DNA of 23,385 nucleotides from Pseudomonadota bacterium (GTDB taxonomy: Bacteria; Desulfobacterota; Desulfobulbia; Desulfobulbales; JAGXFP01), in contig DAOVJK010000009.1 of the NCBI GenBank assembly GCA_030673265.1, positions 1 through 23,385 on the forward strand. Reading direction: 5' to 3'. This document shows, piece by piece, positions 14,464 to 21,656 of this stretch. The position numbers and the translations under genes are program-made. Numbering within the stretch: the first letter of the stretch is position 1; every line of letters starts with the position of its first letter. Under the pieces are notes generated by a model. The model made no database searches and was not told the DNA's origin. It saw only the letters and a list, made by a program, of their open reading frames with translations.

Positions 14464-15302
14464 GGCTTCACCTCACCAGGTATCTCCATATGCTCTTCAC
14501 CGTCTAGGAGATGGCCAGAGTTCTTGGTCCCAACCCTGCCCATATATAAACCTTGATAGTCAGCAGCCCGGCCCTCTTCTCCAGGAATAATCTTAACGAA
14601 TTGGTCAGACTGGTCTTGGTCAGCTTTCCATAGAGGGTGAAACTCACCTACCCACTCCCCCCATTGCTTGAACATGAAAGGGGTTCCGGATGCCTTGCAC
14701 TGGTCTCTTAAAAACCTGACCCAATTCGGATGCGCTGGCCTTGCACCAGGCCCTGACTCACCACCAACAATTACCCAATCGATCTTATTAATAAAATTAT
14801 TCCAGTGTTTTTTTATTGTAAAATCGACCTGCCCAACCATCGGCTCAACAGAGACAAACCTCTTGACCGCAGGGATTCCACACAAGATCGGGATCCGCTT
14901 ATCGGCCATCTCCTGATTCTCAGCGGTAACCCCAAGCCAGACATTAGGCAGCGGCCAGTCACTCGGGAGCCGGTCCTTGATATTCTCCGGTCGCTTGGTA
15001 AGCAGCAGGTATGTAAGGTGTGGAGTCTTCCGGATAATATCCCAGGCATCGTCCCGCCAGGCATCGGCCTCTTCAATGAAAAAATCAGACCACGAACAGA
15101 CAAATACTCTGGCCGGGCCATTCCATTTAATCGGGGAGTTAAAGGTTTTGGCCTTGGACTTGATAACGACCGAAGGCTCCTGGCCGTGTCGCTTCTTGTC
15201 TCTGAACATATAGCAATTAGCACAACCGGGAGACACCTTGTGGCAGCCTTGCCACGGATTCCAGGTATTATCGGCCCACGCTATTTTTGTGTCTTCAGCC
15301 AC
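14460..15302 (-). CDS. Phage Gp37/Gp68 (DUF5131) family protein
   Basis: The 280-residue product starts with GTG at 15302; AAGGAGG lies five bases upstream, and the gene overlaps its upstream neighbour by eight bases. The family signature is clear: IAWADNTWNPWQGCHKVSPG, completing a Cx6CxxC cysteine triad (residues about 20-30), then FVCSWSDFF, LTYLLLTKRPENI, LPNVWLGVTAENQE, RFVSVEPMVG, WVIVGGESGPGARP and FMFKQWGEW. The three cysteines and the barrel-like order suggest a radical-SAM-like iron-sulfur fold, as proposed for the family; the reaction is unknown. Elsewhere this family is often next to a three-Cys-motif partner (TcmP), and none is seen among its neighbours here. Confidence 0.9.
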   Translation of the reverse strand: MAEDTKIAWADNTWNPWQGCHKVSPGCANCYMFRDKKRHGQEPSVVIKSKAKTFNSPIKWNGPARVFVCSWSDFFIEEADAWRDDAWDIIRKTPHLTYLLLTKRPENIKDRLPSDWPLPNVWLGVTAENQEMADKRIPILCGIPAVKRFVSVEPMVGQVDFTIKKHWNNFINKIDWVIVGGESGPGARPAHPNWVRFLRDQCKASGTPFMFKQWGEWVGEFHPLWKADQDQSDQFVKIIPGEEGRAADYQGLYMGRVGTKNSGHLLDGEEHMEIPGEVKP

Positions 15303-15972
15303 AGGTTCCTCCTTCGCCCTTGCGCAGTCGCTTTACTTCAGCCAGTAATTCTTGATATGCCCCTGACTCCGTTATACAAGTGCAGGGGTGTTTCCCGTCG
15401 ACCCGGTTATGCTTCCACCCGTAATCGTCAGGAGAACACTCGTCACAGATATTTTGTTCAAGCTCCGCTACCTTGTCCTTAAGCTCTTGGATTTCTTTGT
15501 CCTGAGATAGATCGGGGATATAACGAGAATATCTAAAATCATATTCATCACAACCACACCTGTTTTCGTCATCATCAATTATCGGACCAATAACGGTTTT
15601 ACAGGTATGACAAATCCAAATTCCACCATCTTTCTGACCTGCCGTAGTTTCTGGTTTTGGCGTAGGACGCTTTTCGTCCAAGCAATACAGCTGCAAAAAT
15701 TCATCCACAGCTTTAATGTCCCCGCCATAGAACCTGGTGGCCATCTCGACCAGGTGTTTGTCCATTTCACCAAGACACCACCTCTGGTCTTGTCGCACCC
15801 TACAACCGCCAGCAATTCTTCCCAATATTCCGGAATGGTCGATTCTCATACCAGTGTGCTTATCTGCCAAACACTCGGCAGGCACCGAAGGCAGACCGGT
15901 CTCAATCGCCTGCATGCACTCCTCGCAGCCTTCCTTCAAAAAGAAGTGACCACATTTTCTATGTTTAGCCAT
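15295..15972 (-). CDS. Multi-Cys zinc-binding-type protein with coiled coil
   Basis: The 225-residue product starts at ATG 15972 with GGAGG upstream. It carries several cysteine clusters: CGHFFLKEGCEEC near the N-terminus, WICHTCKTVIG with a later RCGCDEYD, and ICDECSPDDYGWKHN with HPCTC. A coiled coil (DKEIQELKDKVAELEQN, about 157-173) separates the last two, and a second short helix (YQELLAEVKRLRKGEG) ends the protein. It looks like a modular metal-binding protein that dimerises. Overlap with the DUF5131 gene implies joint translation. No named family is recognised. Confidence 0.7.
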   Translation of the reverse strand: MAKHRKCGHFFLKEGCEECMQAIETGLPSVPAECLADKHTGMRIDHSGILGRIAGGCRVRQDQRWCLGEMDKHLVEMATRFYGGDIKAVDEFLQLYCLDEKRPTPKPETTAGQKDGGIWICHTCKTVIGPIIDDDENRCGCDEYDFRYSRYIPDLSQDKEIQELKDKVAELEQNICDECSPDDYGWKHNRVDGKHPCTCITESGAYQELLAEVKRLRKGEGGTCG

Positions 15973-15997
15973 TTCAATCCCCTCCAGGATTTTTTTA

Positions 15998-16267
15998 TTA
16001 GAAACCCCTTGCTTCTATGCGAGACCGCTTCTCCATTCTCATGCGAAGCTTACGAGCCTTTGCTTCAGGCGATCGCCTTTTCGGCAGGCCCGGGCGAGGC
16101 AAGGTCAGCATGAACCGGGGAGAGCCAACATAATCGCTTTTCCCGAAATCAGAGGTTAATTCCTCCAGGCCCCAGCGCTTCTCCTTTCTCTTAAGCTTGC
16201 CGCCGTTCATCATTGCGGCCATAGCCATTGTCATCATCACTCTGAATCTTGATTGTGTTGAAGCCAT
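15998..16267 (-). CDS. Small, strongly basic protein of unknown function
   Basis: The 89-residue product starts at ATG 16267 with AGGAAGG upstream. It begins with a methionine- and alanine-rich helix (FRVMMTMAMAAMMNGGKLKR) and ends in a very basic tail (SPEAKARKLRMRMEKRSRIE). The middle (LTSDFGKSDYVGSPRFMLTL) is more ordinary. The charge suggests nucleic acid binding, but this is only composition; no domain is recognised. Confidence 0.6.
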   Translation of the reverse strand: MASTQSRFRVMMTMAMAAMMNGGKLKRKEKRWGLEELTSDFGKSDYVGSPRFMLTLPRPGLPKRRSPEAKARKLRMRMEKRSRIEARGF

Positions 16268-16284
16268 GCGACACCTTCCTTTTT

Positions 16285-16716
16285 TTAGCTGGCCTGCCCG
16301 TGCGGGTTCAACCGCCTTATTGCATCCTCAGCTAGTTTAATTGCGATCGTCAGATCCTGCAGAAGGGCGAAGTCGTTTATCTCGACCTCCATAACAAGGT
16401 GATCCTCATCAGCAGGGGTAAACTCATTGGCACAGATATAAAGCCGATGAAGCTGGCTATCGTCGGACGATAGCATGAAATCGACATTATCTGTCACCAT
16501 GTGGTGCGGTTGCTGTACCTTGGTAAGATCTCTACCCCGGCATGCCAGATAGTAAACCCCCAACGCATCCTCTCGCCCGAACCGCTCTGATATCTCCTGC
16601 AGCGACATCCCCTCATAAGATCGTTGAGGAGGAATCATCACCGTCGATTGATATACATAGGCCGGGAGAGAGAACGCATTTCGGTTTACACCGATTGTCA
16701 ATTTTTTACCCAGCAT
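16285..16716 (-). CDS. Conserved-type phage protein of unknown function
   Basis: From ATG 16716 the product has 143 residues and overlaps the upstream gene end by eleven bases. The frame stays open to 16776, but that part lies inside the neighbouring gene and encodes no family-like sequence. The N-terminal part is beta-type (LTIGVNRNAFSLPAYVYQST) and the centre holds SYEGMSLQEISERFGREDAL. The C-terminus (DFALLQDLTIAIKLAEDAIR) is a long helix. The family is not recognised. The start is uncertain because no clear ribosome site is seen. Confidence 0.62.
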   Translation of the reverse strand: MLGKKLTIGVNRNAFSLPAYVYQSTVMIPPQRSYEGMSLQEISERFGREDALGVYYLACRGRDLTKVQQPHHMVTDNVDFMLSSDDSQLHRLYICANEFTPADEDHLVMEVEINDFALLQDLTIAIKLAEDAIRRLNPHGQAS

Positions 16717-16945
16717 CGACCGGTTTGGTCTCCGGAACCAAGGTAAAATCCATGTAATACTCTTCGCCCGGCTCAAAAAAAGCCGCCGCCGACGCGTTCT
16801 CGATCAACATATTAACGCTTGCCGCAGGAGTAGCGTCCGAGAACACCTTGTTTTCATGGTCTGGATCTGCACTGTAGACCGCGCCCATGTTAATCTGCCC
16901 TTTGTTGTTGCTATGGCAGACCATCTTGCCCCTTACTTTTTCCAT
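16706..16945 (-). CDS. Small beta-rich phage protein
   Basis: The 79-residue product starts at ATG 16945 with AAAGGAG upstream. The order of strands (GKMVCHSNNKGQINMGAVYS, then KVFSDATPAASVNMLIENAS, AAAFFEPGEEYYMDFTLV) matches a small phage family I know by pattern, which ends in the same PGxxYYxDFT strand and holds a TPxxSxxxxIxNxxA core. Its function is unknown. The gene order next to the 143-residue protein, with overlapping ends, suggests co-translation. Confidence 0.7.
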   Translation of the reverse strand: MEKVRGKMVCHSNNKGQINMGAVYSADPDHENKVFSDATPAASVNMLIENASAAAFFEPGEEYYMDFTLVPETKPVDAG

Positions 16946-16987
16946 TATTTGCTCCTTTACTGGTTGGCCGGTATTGGCCTGTGCTGC

Positions 16988-17455
16988 TTATGATTTAAAA
17001 TCCTCGACTGACTTCAACTCCACGGCAGCACGACTCACCCGCTCCTGCTCCTGCAACCGCAGATGAACGTGTTGCATGGTATTGTCAACTTCTGCCAAGG
17101 TCATGCCCCTACTCGCACAAAGAGCCATGATGTCATATGAGGTCTTAAGCTCCTTATCATTCATTGAAACCCGATTGTTACCATCCTCAAAGGCTTCAGC
17201 CGGTGAGTAAGAAATATAGCCATCCCTGTAAAGGACCAGGTAACCGCCCCTCTCAGGTTTGTGCTTTTCAAACCAGTCGTCAGTAACCATCCACCGGCCG
17301 CCACCGTTTTCACCAAAGACAAGGAAACGCTTGTCATCAGCATCCCTGACAATCGCGGTTATTTTCCCGCCCTTAAACTCTTTGTGGCTCTTGAAAAGAT
17401 TGAGAAACTCAAGATCACCCCCCTGCTCCCTAGCGCCATCCAATACCTGTGTCAT
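16988..17455 (-). CDS. Phage protein with GYxxxYxDGYxSxSPxxAFE motif
   Basis: The 155-residue product starts at ATG 17455 with GGAGG upstream. Its centre (ITAIVRDADDKRFLVFGENG, then WMVTDDWFEKHKPERGGYLV and LYRDGYISYSPAEAFEDGNN) carries a motif common in phage accessory proteins: a glycine-rich strand pair, a Lys-Pro-x-x-Gly-Gly-Tyr turn, and a Ser-Pro-x-x-Ala-Phe-Glu helix cap. The C-terminal 45 residues are a long amphipathic helix (SYDIMALCASRGMTLAEVDN, then QHVHLRLQEQERVSRA). The role of the motif is not known. It is not recognised as a known anti-defence protein. Confidence 0.7.
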   Translation of the reverse strand: MTQVLDGAREQGGDLEFLNLFKSHKEFKGGKITAIVRDADDKRFLVFGENGGGRWMVTDDWFEKHKPERGGYLVLYRDGYISYSPAEAFEDGNNRVSMNDKELKTSYDIMALCASRGMTLAEVDNTMQHVHLRLQEQERVSRAAVELKSVEDFKS

Positions 17456-17483
17456 AATACCCTCCTGCTATTTTTCCCCGTTA

Positions 17484-17969
17484 TTAGGGCAACCAAAGAT
17501 TACGAGAATTTTCTCTCCCAAAGTCCATCCCAATCCAACCACGTTTCTTATCTACGTAACCATACAACCGCCCCAGCACATCGTCAGACATGTGTCCGTC
17601 CCACTCAGGAGCATTAATTAGTGTGGCCACCCCGCTGAAATTAAGAAGGGCCCACAATTCAACTGGCAGGTGGTAAGATATCTGGCCCATACCAAGATCT
17701 ACACCGGCTATGAACAAGCCGTCAAACATCGTGCCGTCATGGTGCTGCCTAGACCGCCACGATATCGTGGGCTCATTGATCATAAAAGCGATAAGGAGCA
17801 TGTGCCGGTGAAGATACAAGTCGTTAAATGTGTGATACCCGTCTGAAATCTCCCCAGGATCTCTTCTTGTGAAAGAAATAGACTTCACGCCAGAGAACCA
17901 CAGCCAAATAGCCGATCCAGACACCAGGAAAGACCCGCCGCACAACCACAATAACCACTCATCCATCAT
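17484..17969 (-). CDS. Membrane-anchored WDGH-type phage protein
   Basis: From ATG 17969 (AAGGAG six bases upstream) the product has 161 residues. The N-terminus is one hydrophobic helix (WLLWLCGGSFLVSGSAIWLW) and the rest is a soluble domain that I recognise as a widespread phage family: ISDGYHTFNDLYLHRHMLLI, TISWRSRQHHDGTMFDGLFI, MGQISYHLPVELW and APEWDGHMSDDVLGRL. Its histidines and tryptophans are conserved in that family, whose function is unknown. Most relatives lack a membrane helix, so the N-terminal anchor is a noteworthy addition. The protein would sit on the inner membrane facing the cytoplasm. Confidence 0.8.
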   Translation of the reverse strand: MMDEWLLWLCGGSFLVSGSAIWLWFSGVKSISFTRRDPGEISDGYHTFNDLYLHRHMLLIAFMINEPTISWRSRQHHDGTMFDGLFIAGVDLGMGQISYHLPVELWALLNFSGVATLINAPEWDGHMSDDVLGRLYGYVDKKRGWIGMDFGRENSRNLWLP

Positions 17970-17987
17970 CACAAGCTCCTTTTTTTG

Positions 17988-19394
17988 CTACCCATTAATG
18001 GTCGGTTTCTCATAGACAAAACCAGCCCTAGTTACCAGCCTTGACGATGAGTCTGTAAAATCGTCATTGCAATAAAACTCAATCTTCCCGCCACGCCTAA
18101 GAAACATTGGACGGAAACTAAGATCTTTAATTTCGTGGATGTCAGGGCCTTCTTCCAAATCAACAACAACGTCCGTTATTTTCATGTTGTCATCTTCCAA
18201 GAAAACATGAATAGACGAATTACCGTTCGGATCAGCATCAAACCGCCACTCAGCACTTATAACAAAGATGTCTTGCGTAGATTGTACTGCAAACATCAAG
18301 TCAGAGTATGGGCCAATAGCAGAGATAGCTGCGTCTTCTGCCGTCGCTGTAAAAGCAAATCCATTCTGGTAATAATTTTCGCTAAAACTGGTGTCAGGGC
18401 CATACACCTTGACATCAGTGTCAATATGGTACAGTTCAAGAATGTAATACTCTCCAGGAATAAGCTTTTCATTGAGGGTCTCTGGCAAAACCATATCGTT
18501 GCCAGCCAGGAAATCTTTGATATGGTAAAGCCTTTTTCCCCCAACAATCTCAATCTCAATCTCCGACAGACTGCCGCCAATCTTGGTGTACTGGGTCGCG
18601 TCGTCAATGGAGGTTACACCGTCAACTGGAATACCGTTTGCCCGCCACAACTTTAGGCCAAGCTTGCCGCCGCTCTGAACAGCGGTGAGATTGTCAACAT
18701 AGACATACGCGCCATTTTTTTTGGACTCCACCTCAAAACCAATCTTAATAATATCAGTAGGGTCTGTGTCCAGGGCATTGCCTAAATCTTCGGTCATCGA
18801 ACCCTCGGCAATTTCCCGGTTATCCCACTCGTTGGTGACAGCGGCAGGCGATAGAAAATATTTTTTGTTACCAGCACTATCTTCGAGATAAACCTTGAGA
18901 ACCCCGACAAAATTGGTGTGGTAAAGACCAAACTTTCCGATATATCCAGTATAATCAACAGCTGCGAAAGTCATCTCCCACGCATCGCCCGCAGTAGTTA
19001 GCGGCAACTTCATGCTTTGTGTTCCACTCTGAGCTATCGTTGTTTCCAGTGTGGCCTCCAATCCTCCGGTTTTGACCCAGACAGCCTGCAGGGCAACACT
19101 GTTCGCGTAACTCTCAAAAGTGTCAAGCTGCTGCTCGGCCTTGTTGCTCTCCAGCGTAAGCAAAAGTCCGTTAGCGTTATCTTGGCTGTTTTTAAACACT
19201 TGGCCCACGATATTTCCTGCAGCCACAATAGACTGCACCTCCCTTGAGCTTTCCACATGCTCGTTTATAATCCGAGGCTGAAGCGTGATTTTGTTAAGCT
19301 GCCCCTTTTTTAATACCGTTTCCCTTGAAATCTCACTCTGATTGCCGAAAATGTGTCTCAACCGGCCCTGATCAAGCTCTCTAAACGTAGACAT
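17988..19394 (-). CDS. Large virion-like protein with carbohydrate-binding-type jelly rolls
   Basis: The 468-residue product starts at ATG 19394 with GGGGTG five bases upstream. Residues 1-90 are a helical head (SREVQSIVAAGNIVGQVFKN). From about 90 a jelly-roll domain follows (DTFESYANSVALQAVWVKTG, then AQSGTQSMKLPLTTAGDAWE, ending IGFEVESKKNGAYVYVDNLT), resembling carbohydrate-binding modules. A second beta region (KLIPGEYYILELYHIDTDVK, then AIGPYSDLMFAVQSTQDIFV and AEWRFDADPNGNSSIHVFLE) lies in the C-terminal half. This is the build of a virion surface or fibre-like protein. It lies in the accessory block, about 8 kb upstream of the head operon. The receptor or attachment site is unknown. 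Confidence 0.7.
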   Translation of the reverse strand: MSTFRELDQGRLRHIFGNQSEISRETVLKKGQLNKITLQPRIINEHVESSREVQSIVAAGNIVGQVFKNSQDNANGLLLTLESNKAEQQLDTFESYANSVALQAVWVKTGGLEATLETTIAQSGTQSMKLPLTTAGDAWEMTFAAVDYTGYIGKFGLYHTNFVGVLKVYLEDSAGNKKYFLSPAAVTNEWDNREIAEGSMTEDLGNALDTDPTDIIKIGFEVESKKNGAYVYVDNLTAVQSGGKLGLKLWRANGIPVDGVTSIDDATQYTKIGGSLSEIEIEIVGGKRLYHIKDFLAGNDMVLPETLNEKLIPGEYYILELYHIDTDVKVYGPDTSFSENYYQNGFAFTATAEDAAISAIGPYSDLMFAVQSTQDIFVISAEWRFDADPNGNSSIHVFLEDDNMKITDVVVDLEEGPDIHEIKDLSFRPMFLRRGGKIEFYCNDDFTDSSSRLVTRAGFVYEKPTING

Positions 19395-19477
19395 ATAAGC
19401 ACCCCGATTTTAATTTTATACCGCAAAGTCTGATATTTAGATTGTACCTGATCATATGCTTAAGAAAAAGCCTTCTT

Positions 19478-19918
19478 TCAATGCTTCCGTCTGGCCCGAA
19501 CTCTTTTGGGCAAATACCCACTCTTGCTGAACATGGACCGGCGATACATCGCTGGCCGGTATTCCCTGCCGCTCTTGCGGATTCTTCTGCCAAAACTGGA
19601 AAGGCTCTCGGTTTGATCCTGGACATTGAAGTACCACGGCTCACGATCTTCAGGGTAGCAGCGAAAAGCAAGCTCAAGCTCCTCGATGCAGACACAATCC
19701 GGAATACGACTACGGGAAGCGCTGATAGCTTCATATACTTCTCGGCTGATTTCGTGCGATTCATCAAGCCCCACAAGAACCATTGACTTGGGCATCTCTG
19801 GCTCAATCCTCTCTGCGACCACCACCCCGTCACAATACGGGTATGGTCCGTCGCCATAATGCGTCAGGACGAGATCCATCATGGCCGGGCCGACAATAAG
19901 TATAAAGCCGCCCATCAT
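19478..19918 (-). CDS. Protein of unknown function with basic tail
   Basis: From ATG 19918, overlapping the upstream stop (ATGA), the product has 146 residues; the next ATG at 19915 is equally possible. The N-terminus (MMGGFILIVGPAMMDLVLTH) is a beta-type segment, followed by VVVAERIEPEMPKSMVLVGL, DESHEISREVYEAI and VCIEELELAFRC. The C-terminal 40 residues are strongly basic (SFGRRIRKSGREYRPAMYRR, then KRVRARRKH). I do not recognise a family. The reading frame at 19381-19857 in another frame is less well supported. Confidence 0.65.
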   Translation of the reverse strand: MMGGFILIVGPAMMDLVLTHYGDGPYPYCDGVVVAERIEPEMPKSMVLVGLDESHEISREVYEAISASRSRIPDCVCIEELELAFRCYPEDREPWYFNVQDQTESLSSFGRRIRKSGREYRPAMYRRSMFSKSGYLPKRVRARRKH

Positions 19919-20301
19919 ACATCTACCACTATTTCTATCGGTCTCTGGCAAGTAAGAAGATATTTACTGTCTTTAGGGTCCACAACAAACCAACACAGCA
20001 CCCAATTACTGCCCCCGCAATTACGGCGCCACATCTTTCCCTCGTATGCACCAGTCGGGACCGACATGGAATAGTTAGCCAGCCTAGACAGAGTTCTGTC
20101 TGTCATTATTGCTTTGGAATCTGTAATCTTTATGTCTTCAGCCGAAGGTTGATCCCAGTGAGTTCCAAGCGAGTTGGTTATTGGCGGGATCACATTAAAA
20201 TCAAACTGTTCTTTTTTTCCGAAAATGGCGTCATAGTTATTTCGGTATGGATTATTCGCACAATTTGTTGATGCGTCACCCTTTTGTTTTCTCATGGACA
20301 T
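19915..20301 (-). CDS. Phage protein of unknown function
   Basis: The 128-residue product starts at ATG 20301 with GGAGGG upstream. The N-terminus is polar and rich in asparagine (KGDASTNCANNPYRNNYDAI). The C-terminal half (MTDRTLSRLANYSMSVPTGA, then YEGKMWRRNCGGSNWVLCWF and a final strand pair) is a small domain seen in other phage proteins, with the pattern TDRTLxRLxxYSxSxPTGxYxGKMWRR. Its role is unknown. The gene overlaps the next one by four bases. Confidence 0.7.
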   Translation of the reverse strand: MSMRKQKGDASTNCANNPYRNNYDAIFGKKEQFDFNVIPPITNSLGTHWDQPSAEDIKITDSKAIMTDRTLSRLANYSMSVPTGAYEGKMWRRNCGGSNWVLCWFVVDPKDSKYLLTCQRPIEIVVDV

Positions 20302-20307
20302 GGACTT

Positions 20308-20335
20308 CCCTCCCTGTTTAATAATTATATTATCA
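20308..20335 (-). promoter_or_regulatory. Possible promoter -10 element before the 128-residue protein gene
   Basis: A perfect TATAAT lies on the minus strand at 20329-20324 in an AT-rich 60-base gap, about 23 bases upstream of the ATG at 20301. The -35 region at 17 bases' distance is poor. A start there would leave a very short leader that still includes the GGAGGG ribosome site. Confidence 0.35.
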
Positions 20336-20361
20336 CGGCAAATTGGCTTGATAACCGATGG

Positions 20362-20649
20362 TTAGCCTTTAAAATCTATCAAGATCATTGCCCATTTTAT
20401 TGCTTCTTTAATGGCATTTTCAATTGATTCATCTTCAGAGTCACGCCACCATCCATCGTATATAAAACCATGTTCAGATGGGTTTACCTGGATATACCAA
20501 GAGTCATCTTCTCCCTCTCTGGTTATGTTGTAATCATAGCCACCTGACACGCTGTAAAACTCGTGGTCTTTATTAGTGTCAGCATCGGCAATAATTCGGC
20601 TAACCAGCACCTCAAGTTGAGTGCTCTTACGGTTTTTCTGGTCATTCAT
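20362..20649 (-). CDS. Small acidic protein of unknown function
   Basis: The 95-residue product starts at ATG 20649 with GGGGGTG four bases upstream. It has an N-terminal helix (TQLEVLVSRIIADADTNKDH), a beta-sheet centre (FYSVSGGYDYNITREGEDDS, WYIQVNPSEHGFIYDGWWRD) and a C-terminal helix (ENAIKEAIKWAMILIDFKG). It is acidic. The family is not recognised. It lies second in the leftward block after the zinc ribbon gene. Confidence 0.65.
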   Translation of the reverse strand: MNDQKNRKSTQLEVLVSRIIADADTNKDHEFYSVSGGYDYNITREGEDDSWYIQVNPSEHGFIYDGWWRDSEDESIENAIKEAIKWAMILIDFKG

Positions 20650-20686
20650 GGCGCACCCCCCATGTCAAATCGTTAAATAACACTCA

Positions 20687-20998
20687 TTATCTATACCAAT
20701 CGCCCTTTAACTGGAAAATCCGGCAAAGCGTTGGCGTTTTTTTCTTACTCAACACCTCACACCGAGGAGTCTGCCCCCCGGCCAAATACTGGCAAAACCC
20801 ATCGTTACCCTCAACGCAAACCGGCGAGCCCTCCCGAAAAATCCTCCTTATGGCTCGGTAAAGTGACTCGCGGAGCACCTCTGTAGAGTGAAATGGCCTA
20901 CCACAGGACACACATTTCCTAATTCTCTCAATAGAACTATCCAAGTTATCTGTATCTGTGACCCTGGATTTTTTATGTTTACAGTGTGGACACACCAT
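20687..20998 (-). CDS. NrdR-like zinc-ribbon protein
   Basis: From ATG 20998 (GGAGGG upstream) the product has 103 residues; a start at 21046 would bury the ribosome site. The N-terminal zinc ribbon CPHC (3, 6) with KCVSC (29, 32) and SRVTDTDNLDSSIERIR between them is close to the zinc ribbon of NrdR, the ribonucleotide-reductase repressor, but the NrdR ATP-cone is missing. The C-terminal half has its own cysteines (VCVEGNDGFCQYLAGGQTPR, then CEVL and TLCRIF). As first gene of the leftward block, right at the divergent control region, it is a candidate transcriptional regulator. The DNA target is not known. Confidence 0.75.
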   Translation of the reverse strand: MVCPHCKHKKSRVTDTDNLDSSIERIRKCVSCGRPFHSTEVLRESLYRAIRRIFREGSPVCVEGNDGFCQYLAGGQTPRCEVLSKKKTPTLCRIFQLKGDWYR

Positions 20999-21087
20999 AC
21001 AAGCCCCCTCCCTTTGGTTTTTCTCAATAGAACTCCACCGTACCACAATAAAAACTTAACCGCAAATAAAGTTATATGGTTTTTTTG

Positions 21088-21117
21088 TTGACACCCTTTT
21101 ATGCCTGATGTAAGAAT
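21088..21117 (+). promoter_or_regulatory. Rightward early promoter candidate
   Basis: A perfect -35 TTGACA (21088-21093) is followed after 17-18 bases by TAAGAAT (21111-21117), a moderate -10. It lies about 45 bases before the first rightward gene. The adjacent AT-rich bases to its left serve the leftward block, so this is a divergent control region. Confidence 0.6.
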
Positions 21118-21159
21118 AAAACATGCACCTGGAATAAACTGAATTAGAAGGAGGCCGAC

Positions 21160-21441
21160 ATGCGGATCGAACACTGTACCAGCCAAGGCGAATGTGCCAT
21201 TATTTACAATATTGTCTGCCGGTATGAGGCCTTAACAAAAAAGACCTTTGACCGGCAACAACTCCAAATGGATATAGAGGCATGCCACTGTAACGGTAAC
21301 CCTTTGGACCTCCAGGGCCTCTTTAAAAGTATGCCGTGGGACTTGATCCACGACGTAAAAGGGATCAAAGCTTATCTGGACCGCACCAACGGAAAGCTTA
21401 AAGATGGATTTAAACCAAAACACTCAACGGAGGTATCTTAA
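21160..21441 (+). CDS. DUF6874-like phage protein
   Basis: The 93-residue product starts at ATG 21160 with a perfect AAGGAGG five bases upstream. IIYNIVCRYEALTKKTFDRQ, then QLQMDIEACHCNGNPLDLQG, LFKSMPWDLIHDVKGIKAYL and DRTNGKLKDGFKPKH follow the pattern of the DUF6874 phage family (HxNGxPLDLxxLL ... HDVxGIxxxxDRxTGKLxDxFxP). The function of the family is unknown. As first gene after the promoter it is an early gene. Its stop overlaps the next start. Confidence 0.75.
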   Translation: MRIEHCTSQGECAIIYNIVCRYEALTKKTFDRQQLQMDIEACHCNGNPLDLQGLFKSMPWDLIHDVKGIKAYLDRTNGKLKDGFKPKHSTEVS

Positions 21442-21656
21442 TGAAGGGACCGCTCAACCCCATAACAGCCAGGATCAAAAAGGCGGGGATGACTCAACGG
21501 TCATGGGCATTAAAACATCAATTCAACCCGCAGACGGTCGCCCATGTCATCAACGGCACTGGCGGCCAGGTCTACGGCAAAGCTGGCATAGGGGTGTCTG
21601 GTCAGATAGTCGCCCAATTGCAAAAAGATGGATTCTTGGAGGACGCGAAACAATGA
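21441..21656 (+). CDS. Small helix-turn-helix regulator
   Basis: The 71-residue product starts at ATG 21441, overlapping the upstream stop (TAATG), with GGAGG seven bases upstream. NPITARIKKAGMTQRSWALK, then HQFNPQTVAHVINGTGGQVY is a helix-turn-helix (about 16-40) of the small phage Ner/Cro-like type, where the second helix reads DNA. The rest (GVSGQIVAQLQKDGFLEDAK) is a short helix. With its place next to the divergent control region, it likely controls early transcription there. The operator is not shown. Confidence 0.78.
   Translation: MKGPLNPITARIKKAGMTQRSWALKHQFNPQTVAHVINGTGGQVYGKAGIGVSGQIVAQLQKDGFLEDAKQ

Noticed and set aside
19381..19857. A 158-codon leftward frame overlapping the 19478-19918 gene
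   Set aside because: The competing frame continues the ATGA overlap chain of the operon and has more protein-like composition; this one has no ribosome site and overlaps the next gene start.
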